Below, in pieces: positions 31,034 to 38,399 of a stretch of 64,000 nt of DNA. Source of the DNA: Nonomuraea montanisoli. Its GTDB lineage: Bacteria; Actinomycetota; Actinomycetes; Streptosporangiales; Streptosporangiaceae. Position 1 is the first letter of the stretch. Each line of letters starts with the position of its first letter. The translations under genes were made by a program, and so were the position numbers. The DNA lies in NCBI RefSeq assembly GCF_013363975.1, contig NZ_JABWGN010000006.1, positions 372,001 to 436,000 on the forward strand, written 5' to 3'. Below the pieces are notes generated by a model, which worked only from the letters and a program-made list of their open reading frames with translations, was not told the origin of the DNA and did not search any database.

Positions 31034-31062
31034 CGTCCCCCTCCTCGTCTCGTGTGGCCGGT

Positions 31063-31087
31063 CCGTACGACCGGCGAGGTCGTACGG
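31063..31087. repeat. Inverted repeat upstream of the recombinase; candidate recombination core or operator
   Basis: CCGTACGAC (31063-31071), a 7-bp spacer and GTCGTACGG (31079-31087). Nine-base inverted arms around 6-8 bp is the layout of a tyrosine-recombinase crossover site, and it lies 30 bp from the recombinase start, in the 105-bp gap before HTH-MurA. An operator or terminator is the alternative reading. No second copy was seen in the window. Confidence 0.45.
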
Positions 31088-31138
31088 CCGAACTCAAGAT
31101 CCACGAGGGAGACGGTAGCGGCCGCCACCGACAGAAAC

Positions 31139-32668
31139 TCAGATGTCGCGGAAGGTCTCGATGCGCGCGCCGAGCGCGTTGAGCCGTTCGGCGAGGTCCT
31201 CGTAGCCGCGGTTGATCACATACACGTTGCGCAGGACCGAGGTGCCCTCGGCGGCCATCATGGCCAGCAGGACGACCACGGCGGGCCGCAGCGCGGGCGG
31301 GCACATCATCTCGGCGCTGCGCCAGCGGGTGGGGCCCTCGACGAGCACGCGGTGCGGGTCGAGGAGTTTGACCGAGGCGCCCAGGCGGGTCAGTTCGGTC
31401 AGGTAGATGGCGCGGTTGTCGTAGACCCAGTCGTGGATGAGGGTGGAGCCCTGGGCGGTGGCGGCGATGGCGGCGAAGAACGGGACGTTGTCGATGTTGA
31501 GGCCGGGGAACGGCATCGGGTGGATCTTGTCGATGGGGGAGACGAGCTTGGAGGGACGCACGGTCAGGTCGACCAGGCGGGTGCGGCCGTTGGCGGCGGC
31601 GTATTCGGCGCCGCGGTCGTGGTCGAGGCCCATCTCCTCCAGCACCGCGAGCTCGATCTCCAGGAACTCGACGGGGACGCGGCAGATCGTCAGCTCCGAG
31701 GAGGTGACGACGGCGGCGGCCAGCAGGCTCATCGCCTCGACGGGGTCCTCGGAGGGGGAGTAGTCGACGTCGCGTTCGATGGTGGCCAGGCCGTGGACGG
31801 TCAGCGTGGTGGTGCCGATGCCGTCCACCCGCACGCCGAGCTGCTCCAGGAAGAAGCACAGGTCCTGGACCATGTAGTTGGAGGAGGCGTTGCGGATGAC
31901 GGTGACGCCGTCGTGGCGGGCGGCGGCCAGCAGCGCGTTCTCGGTGACGGTGTCGCCGCGTTCGGTGAGCACGATGGGGCGGTTCGGGGCGGCGCCGCGG
32001 TCGACGCGGGCGTGGTAGAAGCCGCCGGTCGCGGTGATGTCCAGGCCGAAGTGCTTGAGGGCGGACATGTGCGGCTGGACGGTGCGGGTGCCGAGGTCGC
32101 AGCCGCCGGCGTAGGGGATGTTGAACTGGTCGGTGCGGTGCATGAGAGGGCCGAGGAACATGATGACGCTGCGGGTGCGGCGCGCCGCCTCGGTGTCCAT
32201 GGCCTCCAGTTCGAGGCGGGCCGGAGGGACGATCTCCAGGTCGTTGCCCTCGTTGATCCACCGGGCGCGTACGCCGATGGAGGCCAGGACCTCCAGGATG
32301 CGGTAGACCTCCTCGATGCGGGCGACCTTGCGCAGGATGGTGCGGCCGGAGTTGAGCAGGGAGGCGCACAGCAGGGCCACGCACGCGTTCTTGGAGGTCT
32401 TGACGTCGATGCTGCCCGACAGGCGGCGCCCGCCGACCACGCGCAGGTGCATGGGGCCGGCGTAGCCGAGTGAGACGATCTCGCTGTCGAGGGCTTCGCC
32501 GATGCGGGCGATCATCTCAAGGCTGATGTTCTGGTTGCCGCGCTCGATGCGGTTGACGGCGCTCTGGCTGGTGGCCAGGGCGTCGGCCAGTTGAAGCTGG
32601 GTCCAACCACGGTGCTGGCGCGCGTCCCGAATCAACCGGCCGATCCGCACAAGGTAGTCATCTGTCAC
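31139..32668 (-). CDS. HTH-domain fusion to MurA-like enolpyruvyl transferase
   Basis: 509 residues. Residues 5-65 are an XRE-type HTH (IGRLIRDARQHRGWTQLQLADALATSQSAVNRIERGNQNISLEMI). Residues 74-505 are an EPT/MurA domain, about the full 420-residue length. MurA catalytic features are kept: SKNA (Lys93-Asn94), Cys190 in YAGGCDLGTRTV, Asp in GLNIDNVPFF, and Arg in CPPALRPAVVVL with NRGYEDLAERL. It may transfer enolpyruvyl to UDP-GlcNAc and/or act as a regulator that senses that substrate. GTG 32668 lies eight bases after TATTCT. A palindrome (32682-32697) covers this promoter. Confidence 0.88.
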   Translation of the reverse strand: MTDDYLVRIGRLIRDARQHRGWTQLQLADALATSQSAVNRIERGNQNISLEMIARIGEALDSEIVSLGYAGPMHLRVVGGRRLSGSIDVKTSKNACVALLCASLLNSGRTILRKVARIEEVYRILEVLASIGVRARWINEGNDLEIVPPARLELEAMDTEAARRTRSVIMFLGPLMHRTDQFNIPYAGGCDLGTRTVQPHMSALKHFGLDITATGGFYHARVDRGAAPNRPIVLTERGDTVTENALLAAARHDGVTVIRNASSNYMVQDLCFFLEQLGVRVDGIGTTTLTVHGLATIERDVDYSPSEDPVEAMSLLAAAVVTSSELTICRVPVEFLEIELAVLEEMGLDHDRGAEYAAANGRTRLVDLTVRPSKLVSPIDKIHPMPFPGLNIDNVPFFAAIAATAQGSTLIHDWVYDNRAIYLTELTRLGASVKLLDPHRVLVEGPTRWRSAEMMCPPALRPAVVVLLAMMAAEGTSVLRNVYVINRGYEDLAERLNALGARIETFRDI

Positions 32669-32681
32669 AAGAGCCGAGAAT

Positions 32682-32697
32682 ATCTCACATATGAGAT
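32682..32697. promoter_or_regulatory. Palindrome in front of HTH-MurA, overlapping the HoxX stop
   Basis: ATCTCA-CATA-TGAGAT, an inverted repeat with 6-bp arms that includes the hoxX stop codon (32685-32687). It lies about 14 bases upstream of GTG 32668, beside TATTCT on the minus strand. It is a candidate operator for the XRE domain of the HTH-MurA protein, allowing the second gene to be controlled separately from hoxX. Confidence 0.5.
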
Positions 32698-34388
32698 CGG
32701 GCCACGCCTGCCCCTGCCGACGCGCCGGACAACTCCCGATGCGCCGCCAGATGGGCCGGCGTGACCTCGGGCTTACGCTTGCCGACGAACGCGGCCCGGG
32801 CCGCGGCGAAGCCGTGCCGGTCGTCGAACATGTCGCGGCTCATCTCGGCCAGCTCCTCCACCCGGTAGGCCTCCAGCGGCTTGCGCCGCTCGTCCTCCTC
32901 ACGCTGCGCGCGCCGCGCGGCCAGCAGCCGCCCGTACCCGGCGTCGTGGGCCAGGCGCTCGGCGTAGTCGAGCACCGCCCGCTCGAACTCCAGCCGCGAC
33001 CCGGGCAGCACCTCGTCGGCCAGGCCCAGCGCGGCGGCCTCGGCCGCCCCCACGGGCAGGGCGTCCTGGGTCAGCCGGTGCGCGGCGTCGGCGCCGACCC
33101 GCCGGGGCAGCGTGTAGGTCCACAGCTCCGAGCCGAACAGCCCCATGGTGCGGTAATGGGGGTTGAGCACCACGGACTGGCGCACCAGCACCCGGTCGGC
33201 GCCCAGGCCCATCATGACGCCGCCGGCGCCGGCGTTGCCGCCGATCGAGGTGACCACGAGCTGCCCGGTACAGGAGACGATCTCCCGGCACACCTGGTTG
33301 ATGGCGTTGATGTTGACCCACGCCTCCATCTGGGGGTGGCGGGCCGAGTCGATGACGTTGAGGTGGATGCCGTTGGAGAAGACCTCGCCGCCGCGCACCA
33401 CCAGCACGCGGGTGTCCTGCGCGACGGCGTAGCGCAGGGCCGAGGCCAGGCGGCGGCACTGCTCGCCGGACATGGCGCCGTTGTAGAAGTCGAAGCTGAC
33501 CACGCCGACGCTGTCACTGCGGTCGTAGGTGATCTCGCTGTAGCCGGTGCGCTCCTCGGCCAGCGCGGCCTGCTCGCCGAGCACGGTGACGGCGGGCAGC
33601 TTGACGGCGCCGGGCTCGTCACGGCGCAGGTGTCCCACCCAGACCGACCCGTCGCCGGTGTGGACGAGCAGGGCGCCCTCGCGCCGGCCGGCCACGGTGC
33701 CGGGCCGGCCGGACAGGGCGGGCCCCCGGTAGACGTCGAAGACCCGCACCGAGGTGCCGGCCAGCAGGGCGCGGCCGCCGGGCGCGCCGTCGGCGGCCCG
33801 TACGCGGCGCAGCACCGCGTCGGTGGGCTCCTCCCAGGAGAACTCGCGGTCGGCGTGGCGCATGGCCGGGCGCAGCCGCCCCACGACCTCCGGGCGCCGG
33901 TAGTCCAGCGGGGCCGGGGTGAAGGAGGGATCGGCGGCCTTGGCGGCCACCTCGGCCACCAGCTCGACGGCGGCGTCGGCGACCGGCCCGTTGTAGAGGG
34001 CGGACTTGCGCGGGGGTTCGGCCGGCATGGGGAAGGTGCGGTAGCCCCAGATGGGGCCGGCGTCCATCTCCTCCACGGCCTGCAGCGCCGTGACACCCCA
34101 GGTGGGTTCGCCGTCGAGGATGGCCCAGTCGAGCGAGGACGGGCCGCGGTCGCCGGGCGGGCCGGGGTGGATGATGACCGTGCGCTGAGTCTGCCACAGC
34201 CGCGTGGGCACCTTCTCCTTCAGGAACGGGCAGATGACCAGGTCGGGTTTGGCCAGCTGGGCGGCCTCCAGCATCACCTGCTCCGACAGGGCCAGCTCGA
34301 CGGTGACGTCGTGGCCGGCCCGGCGCAGCTCCAGCCAGGCGCGCTGGGTCAGGCCGTTGAACGAGGAGCAGAGCAGCAGGATACGCAA
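32685..34388 (-). CDS. hoxX: HoxX-like [NiFe]-hydrogenase maturation protein
   Basis: A 567-residue two-domain protein. Residues 1-250 are a formyltransferase-like domain with HPGPPGDRGPSSLDWAILDG, the diagnostic HoxX motif. Residues 280-540 are a crotonase/enoyl-CoA hydratase domain (VLVVRGGEVFSNGIHLNVID, IGGNAGAGGVMMGLGADRVL, LNPHYRTMGLFGSELWTYTLPRRVG). In known HoxX the two halves move a formyl group from formyl-THF to CoA and release CO for the hydrogenase iron centre. No hydrogenase gene is in this window. TTG 34388 has an AAGGAAG Shine-Dalgarno sequence; an earlier TTG at 34418 would add ten residues. HTH-MurA follows after 16 bp. Confidence 0.88.
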   Translation of the reverse strand: MRILLLCSSFNGLTQRAWLELRRAGHDVTVELALSEQVMLEAAQLAKPDLVICPFLKEKVPTRLWQTQRTVIIHPGPPGDRGPSSLDWAILDGEPTWGVTALQAVEEMDAGPIWGYRTFPMPAEPPRKSALYNGPVADAAVELVAEVAAKAADPSFTPAPLDYRRPEVVGRLRPAMRHADREFSWEEPTDAVLRRVRAADGAPGGRALLAGTSVRVFDVYRGPALSGRPGTVAGRREGALLVHTGDGSVWVGHLRRDEPGAVKLPAVTVLGEQAALAEERTGYSEITYDRSDSVGVVSFDFYNGAMSGEQCRRLASALRYAVAQDTRVLVVRGGEVFSNGIHLNVIDSARHPQMEAWVNINAINQVCREIVSCTGQLVVTSIGGNAGAGGVMMGLGADRVLVRQSVVLNPHYRTMGLFGSELWTYTLPRRVGADAAHRLTQDALPVGAAEAAALGLADEVLPGSRLEFERAVLDYAERLAHDAGYGRLLAARRAQREEDERRKPLEAYRVEELAEMSRDMFDDRHGFAAARAAFVGKRKPEVTPAHLAAHRELSGASAGAGVARSHM

Positions 34389-34801
34389 CGGGGGACTTCC
34401 TTCGGATCTTCGTCGCAAGCTAGGGGGAGGGGCCGGCCGGGGGCGGGCCCGCGGTGAGGCAGGGGAGCGGCGGCGGTCTCAGCGGGGCCGGCGGGAGACG
34501 CCGTCCCATCGGCCCCGCGCGTTTAAGACAGCCACATATGTCCCGTACATGCATTGATGCTTACATGCCGGGGCAAGTACTGCTGACATAACCCCGCAAA
34601 AAGCCGCCCTGTGCCGCACCAATCGTCCACGAATGCCGGAATTTTCGGAGGGGGTGCAGCCACGGCGCAGCCATCCCCACCCCCACACGACCCACCAGCC
34701 CCGCGTCCGAAACCCCCCACGATCCGTACCCCACCCGCCTCCAACGCGTCACCACACCCCACCCGCACCCGCCCCCCGGCCACCCCCCGTAGGTTGACCC
34801 C
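34389..34801. other. 412-bp intergenic region between hoxX and the LOG gene
   Basis: There is no supported gene. An AT-richer pocket at 34520-34600, unusual for this DNA, holds TACATGC twice with a 16-bp period (34546-34552 and 34562-34568) and an internal GCAT-TG-ATGC palindrome (34551-34560). This is the likely promoter/regulator zone of the minus-strand hoxX operon, though I cannot name clear -35/-10 hexamers. The C-rich half (34670-34790) leads into TAGGTT (34790-34795), six bases before ATG 34802. Confidence 0.45.
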
Positions 34802-35341
34802 ATGAACATCTGCGTCTTCCTGTCAGCCGCCGACCTCGCCGACACCTACACCCGCCCCGCCCGCACCCTCGCCGAACTCATCGGCAAAGGCGGCCACACC
34901 CTCGTATGGGGCGGCTCCGACGTCGGCCTCATGAAAGTCGTCGCCGACGGCGTCCACGAAAACGGCGGCCGCCTCATGGGCGTGTCCGTGCACTTCCTCG
35001 TCGACAAGGTCAGGACCGGCGTCGACGACATGGTCATCGCCCGCGACCTCGCCGAACGCAAACGCCTCCTGCTCGACAAGGCCGACGCCGTCCTCATCAT
35101 GGTCGGCGGCACCGGAACCCTCGACGAAGCCACCGACATCCTCGAACTCAAGAAGCACGGCCACACCGACAAACCCGTCGTCCTGCTCAACACCGCCGGC
35201 TTCTACGACGGCCTCAAGCAGCAGTTCCAGCGCATGGAGGACGAAGGCTTCCTGCCCCGCCCCCTGTCCGAACTCATCTACTTCGCCGAGGAACCCGCCG
35301 AGGCCATGACCTACCTGCAGCAGCACCTCACCGACCGCTGA
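34802..35341 (+). CDS. LOG-family Rossmann-fold protein (TIGR00730 type)
   Basis: A 179-residue protein of the LOG/lysine-decarboxylase-like family: NICVFLSAADL at the start, LVWGGSDVGLMKVVADGVHENGGRLMGV, then VLIMVGGTGTLDEATDILELKKHG. The last segment is the nucleotide-binding PGGxGTxxE motif with V for P and D-E after GTL. Members cleave cytokinin-type riboside 5'-monophosphates or other nucleotides to a free base and ribose phosphate. The start is supported by leaderless spacing (TAGGTT six bases upstream). Unlike its neighbours the gene ends many codons in C. Confidence 0.85.
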   Translation: MNICVFLSAADLADTYTRPARTLAELIGKGGHTLVWGGSDVGLMKVVADGVHENGGRLMGVSVHFLVDKVRTGVDDMVIARDLAERKRLLLDKADAVLIMVGGTGTLDEATDILELKKHGHTDKPVVLLNTAGFYDGLKQQFQRMEDEGFLPRPLSELIYFAEEPAEAMTYLQQHLTDR

Positions 35342-35362
35342 CCCCCACCCACCGCCCGAGCC

Positions 35363-36373
35363 TCAACGCCCGGCGACGAGAGCCGAGCCGAACACCCACG
35401 AAGACGTCTGAGCGATGAAGTCCGCCGGGAACCCCAGCACGAACCCCGTGGCCTCCTCCAAACGCGCGACACTCGCCGCCGGCAGAACCACATCGACGGC
35501 CGCCAGATCGTCACCAAGCTGCTCCACGCTGCGCGCCCCCACGATCGGATGGATCACCTCGGAGCGGCCCGCCGCCCAGGCGATGGCCACCTGCGCAGGC
35601 GTCACCCCCAGCTCCCCGGCGACCTCCCACACCACCCGCGCCATCGCATGCTCACGCGCCGACAACGACCCGCCATCCAACCGGCCACCCGCCACGCGAC
35701 CACCGGGACGGCTGTACTTACCGGACAGCACACCGCCGCCCAACGGACCCCACGCCGCCACCCCCAACCCCAGCGACTCGGCCATCGGCAGCAACTCACG
35801 CTCGACGTCCCGCTGAAGCAGGCTGTACGGCACCTGAAGACCCACGAACGGGCTCCACCCATGCCACTGCGCCAGCGTGTTGGCCCGCGACACCACCCAC
35901 GCGGGACAGTCGGAGATCCCCACGTACAGCACCTTCCCGGCCCGCACCGCGTCGTCCAACGCCCGCATCGTCTCCTCGACGGGAGTGTCGCGATCCCACA
36001 GATGCACCCAATAGACGTCCACGTAGTCCGTACGCAGCCGCCGCAGACTCAACTCCAAAGACGCCCGCAGATTCTTGCGATGGTTACCCGCCGCGTTCGG
36101 ATCGGCCCGATCACGCGACACGGTGTACTTCGTGCCCAGCACGAACGACTCACGCCGCCCCTCCAGCACCCGCCCGACAATCTCCTCGCTGGCCCCGTCA
36201 CGGTAATTGACCGCCGTGTCGATCATGTTGCCGCCCGCCTCGGCATACACATCCAGCATCCGCCGGCACTCCGGCAACGGCGCACCCACACCGCCCTGCT
36301 CACCGAAGGTCATGGCCCCCAGGATCAGCTCCGACACCCGCAGCCCGCTCGCCCCCAGCGTCCGGTACCTCAC
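35363..36373 (-). CDS. Aldo/keto reductase
   Basis: A 336-residue NADPH-dependent TIM-barrel reductase. VRYRTLGASGLRVSELILGAMTFG opens the fold; GGNMIDTAVNYRDGASEEIVG has the catalytic Asp and Tyr, FVLGTKYTVSRD the Lys, and DVYWVHLWDRDTPVEETMRALDDAVRAGKVLYVGIS the His. The C-terminal VIHPIVGARSVEQLGDDL binds the NADPH phosphate. GTG 36373 overlaps the stop of the VOC gene (GTGA), so the two are one operon facing a TetR gene across a region with tandem operators. It probably detoxifies a carbonyl compound. Confidence 0.92.
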   Translation of the reverse strand: MRYRTLGASGLRVSELILGAMTFGEQGGVGAPLPECRRMLDVYAEAGGNMIDTAVNYRDGASEEIVGRVLEGRRESFVLGTKYTVSRDRADPNAAGNHRKNLRASLELSLRRLRTDYVDVYWVHLWDRDTPVEETMRALDDAVRAGKVLYVGISDCPAWVVSRANTLAQWHGWSPFVGLQVPYSLLQRDVERELLPMAESLGLGVAAWGPLGGGVLSGKYSRPGGRVAGGRLDGGSLSAREHAMARVVWEVAGELGVTPAQVAIAWAAGRSEVIHPIVGARSVEQLGDDLAAVDVVLPAASVARLEEATGFVLGFPADFIAQTSSWVFGSALVAGR

Positions 36374-36816
36374 GCCGTCACCGACCCGCCGAACAGCTCC
36401 CCGGCCCGCGCGACGACCTCCTCGTGCGGCACGTCCCGGACGCGCTCGTCCAGCGCCCAGCGATGCCCGAACGGATCGAGCACCTGACCGGTCCGCTCGC
36501 CCCAGAACGCGTCGTGCACCGGCTCGAAGACCACGGCCCCCGCCTCCACCGCCCGATCCCAGGCGGCATCGACATCCGGGACCGGCACATGCAGCGCCGC
36601 GCAGGTGCCGCCCAGCGCGACCGGAGCCCGCATGCCCCGCTCGGGCATCTCCCCGGCCACCGCGAGAAGAGTGTCGCCGAGCAGCAGATCGACGGTCAGC
36701 GTACGGCCGCCCGGCAACGTGATGCGCTTGGTCTCCCGCGCCCCCAGCGCCTCGGCGTACCAGGCGGCGGCCTCGGCGGGATCGGTGACGACCAGATGGA
36801 TCGCGATATGCGTCAT
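36370..36816 (-). CDS. VOC-family (glyoxalase/PhnB-like) protein
   Basis: A 148-residue vicinal-oxygen-chelate protein: THIAIHLVVTDPAEAAAWYAEALGARETKRITLPGGRTLTVDLLLGDTLLAVAGE, then CAALHVPVPDVDAAWDRAVEAGAVVFEPVHDAFWGERTGQVLDPFGHRWALDERV. The second half matches PhnB-like proteins (WGxRxGxxxDPFGHxW). ATG 36816 is chosen because TATGGT lies seven bases upstream (leaderless); an ATG 12 bases earlier is also in frame. It is the first gene of the VOC-AKR operon, divergent from TetR. The role is probably in removing a reactive carbonyl or drug. Confidence 0.87.
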   Translation of the reverse strand: MTHIAIHLVVTDPAEAAAWYAEALGARETKRITLPGGRTLTVDLLLGDTLLAVAGEMPERGMRAPVALGGTCAALHVPVPDVDAAWDRAVEAGAVVFEPVHDAFWGERTGQVLDPFGHRWALDERVRDVPHEEVVARAGELFGGSVTA

Positions 36817-36824
36817 GACCACGA

Positions 36825-36882
36825 CCATACGACCTGTATGGACAACAAGTCCATACGAATTGTCTGTACGAAACGTCCATAC
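36825..36882. promoter_or_regulatory. Tandem TetR-type operators in the VOC/TetR divergent region
   Basis: O1 is GTATGGAC-AACAA-GTCCATAC (36836-36856), a perfect 8-bp inverted repeat. O2 is GTCTGTAC-GAAAC-GTCCATAC (36862-36882), same spacing, left arm 6 of 8. The two are 26 bp apart centre to centre. A further CCATAC (36825-36830) mirrors the start of O1. The sites cover both the VOC promoter (TATGGT) and the region upstream of the TetR promoter, so one repressor can shut both. Confidence 0.8.
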
Positions 36883-36904
36883 ACGCCGTCATACACTCGA
36901 CCCC

Positions 36905-37558
36905 ATGGCCCCGAAGCGCACCACCCCGCCCGCCCGCCGATCCAGCACCACACCAGCCCCCGCAGAGCTGCGCGAACGCATCCTGACGGCCACCCGCGAC
37001 CTGCTACGGGACCACCGCTTCGACACCCTCAGCGTGGCCGACATCCTCACCGCCGCCGACGTCTCCCGCGCCAGCTTCTACTTCTACTTCGCCGGCAAGC
37101 AGGCCGTCCTCGGCGAACTCGTCCGCGACGCCGTCACACAGGGACAACAGGCGGCCGAACCCTGGATCGACCGCCGGCAGGACCCGGCCGACGCACTGCG
37201 GGCCGGCGTGAGCGACGGCGCCCGCCTGTGGCGCGCCAACGCCGGCGTCCTCAGGGCGATCGCGGAGAGCTGGGGCTCCGACGACGGCCTGCGCACCCTG
37301 TGGCTCGAACAGATGGACCTGTTCACCGAGGCCGCCGCGGCCCGCATCCGATCCGACCCACAAGCCCTGCGACACCTCGGCGGCGCGGACGTCCGCGCCG
37401 TGGCTGCCTCACTGACCTGGATGGGGGAGCGGCTCTACTACCTCGCCGCCTCCGGGGTGCCGCCCTTCGACGACGAGCAGGTCCTCATCGACGTCCTCAC
37501 CCACGCGTGGACCTCGACGCTCTACGGCCACCGCCCGCAGCCCGGCAGCCACCCCTGA
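36905..37558 (+). CDS. TetR-family transcriptional regulator
   Basis: A 217-residue repressor. The HTH is PAELRERILTATRDLLRDHRFDTLSVADILTAADVSRASFYFYFAGKQAVLGELV, with the typical FYFYF-K recognition helix. The C-terminal domain (ADALRAGVSDGARLWRANAGVLRAIAESWGSDDGLRTLWLEQMDLF) resembles the EthR-like/TetR_C_11 group. ATG 36905 is supported by TACACT seven bases upstream. It is divergent from the VOC-AKR operon, and tandem palindromes between them are its likely binding sites. Confidence 0.9.
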   Translation: MAPKRTTPPARRSSTTPAPAELRERILTATRDLLRDHRFDTLSVADILTAADVSRASFYFYFAGKQAVLGELVRDAVTQGQQAAEPWIDRRQDPADALRAGVSDGARLWRANAGVLRAIAESWGSDDGLRTLWLEQMDLFTEAAAARIRSDPQALRHLGGADVRAVAASLTWMGERLYYLAASGVPPFDDEQVLIDVLTHAWTSTLYGHRPQPGSHP

Positions 37559-37571
37559 GTACAGTGTCGGA

Positions 37572-37994
37572 GTGACGGGGGAGCAGGCGGAGCGAGCGAG
37601 CGCGCGGGTGGACAGCTGGATCTGGGCGGTGCGGCTGACCAGGACCCGTTCGATCGCGGCCGACGCCTGCCGGGGCGGGCACGTCCGCGTCAACGGGGTG
37701 CGGGTCAAGCCCGCGCACGTCGTCCGGGCCGGTGACGAGGTCCGGCTGCGGCACGACGGGCGCGAACGCATCGTGGTCGTCTCCCGGATCATCACCAAGC
37801 GCGTCGGCGCCGCCGTGGCCGCCGAGTGCTACGTCGACAAGAGCCCTCCGCCTCCTGCGCGGGAGGAGGTCGTCACGGTGGCGGTGCGGGCTCGTGGCGC
37901 GGGCCGGCCGACCAAGCGCGAGCGCCGCGACCTCGACAGGCTGCTCGGACGTCCGGCGGCCGAGGAGCGGAGCCGCCGGGCCCGCCCGGAGTGA
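37572..37994 (+). CDS. S4-domain RNA-binding protein (Hsp15/RqcP-like)
   Basis: A 140-residue protein with an S4 RNA-binding domain: ARVDSWIWAVRLTRTRSIAADACRGGHVRVNGVRVKPAHVVRAGDEVRL. A basic C-terminal tail follows (RGAGRPTKRERRDLDRLLGRP). This is the layout of Hsp15 (HslR)/RqcP proteins, which bind 50S subunits carrying stalled peptidyl-tRNA. TACAGT (37560-37565) lies six bases before GTG 37572, so the mRNA is probably leaderless; the same ACAGTGTCGGAGTG block precedes the DUF4037 gene. A long hairpin follows the stop. Confidence 0.87.
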   Translation: MTGEQAERASARVDSWIWAVRLTRTRSIAADACRGGHVRVNGVRVKPAHVVRAGDEVRLRHDGRERIVVVSRIITKRVGAAVAAECYVDKSPPPPAREEVVTVAVRARGAGRPTKRERRDLDRLLGRPAAEERSRRARPE

Positions 37995-38002
37995 ACCTCT
38001 TT

Positions 38003-38036
38003 CATACCGAACAGAACCCACCTTCTGTCCGGTATG
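38003..38036. terminator. Long bidirectional hairpin between convergent genes
   Basis: CATACCGAACAGAA (38003-38016), loop CCCACC and TTCTGTCCGGTATG (38023-38036): a 14-bp stem with one mismatch. It starts nine bases after the S4 gene stop and ends 26 bases before the end of the minus-strand gene at 38063, so it can terminate both. Confidence 0.8.
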
Positions 38037-38062
38037 GGATATTTCATGCCGGTCCGGGGTGG

Positions 38063-38317
38063 TCAGAGGCGGTTCACGAAGCGGGTGGCCGCGCGATGGC
38101 TCATGCCGGTCTCGCCGCGCACGAGGAAGACGGCTTCCTGGAGCTGACCCATGGCCTTGAGCTCGCGAGCCTGGTCGACCAGGTCGTCGCTGGGGGTGAG
38201 GCGGTTACGGGGCCGCTGGGTCAGGCGGACCGCCAGAATGATCAGGTAGATGATCGCGATGGTGACGACGGCCGTGAGCGCGATGAGGCCCGGGGTGGAG
38301 ATCGCCAGGCTGAGCAT
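38063..38317 (-). CDS. Small membrane-anchored protein with L7/L12-C-like helical motif
   Basis: An 84-residue protein: one N-terminal transmembrane helix (PGLIALTAVVTIAIIYLIIL), a basic stretch (VRLTQRPRNR), then a 35-residue helical motif LVDQARELKAMGQLQEAVFLVRGETGMSHRAATRFVNRL. The same motif ends the neighbouring 38400-38906 protein, where a related unit matches the C-terminal domain of ribosomal protein L7/L12. The motif should face the cytoplasm. TACGAT lies six bases before ATG 38317 (leaderless). The function is unknown. Confidence 0.75.
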   Translation of the reverse strand: MLSLAISTPGLIALTAVVTIAIIYLIILAVRLTQRPRNRLTPSDDLVDQARELKAMGQLQEAVFLVRGETGMSHRAATRFVNRL

Positions 38318-38399
38318 GAACTGATCGTAACCCGTCGGCGCCGCGGGCGTCAGGGCGCGGGGGCCTCAGGGCGGCCGGCCCGGCCGGCCCGGCGGGGCC

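Noticed and set aside
31139..32668. The essential housekeeping murA
   Set aside because: The N-terminal HTH fusion and accessory context suggest a second, specialised copy; I therefore gave no gene symbol. A genome-wide count of murA would decide.
30170..34457. Very long plus-strand frames (767 and 588 codons) over the recombinase, MurA and HoxX genes
   Set aside because: They are antisense shadows without recognisable domains. The minus strand carries complete conserved enzymes.
34802..35341. Lysine decarboxylase
   Set aside because: The fold is LOG/TIGR00730; the old 'lysine decarboxylase' label for this family is not supported by its chemistry.
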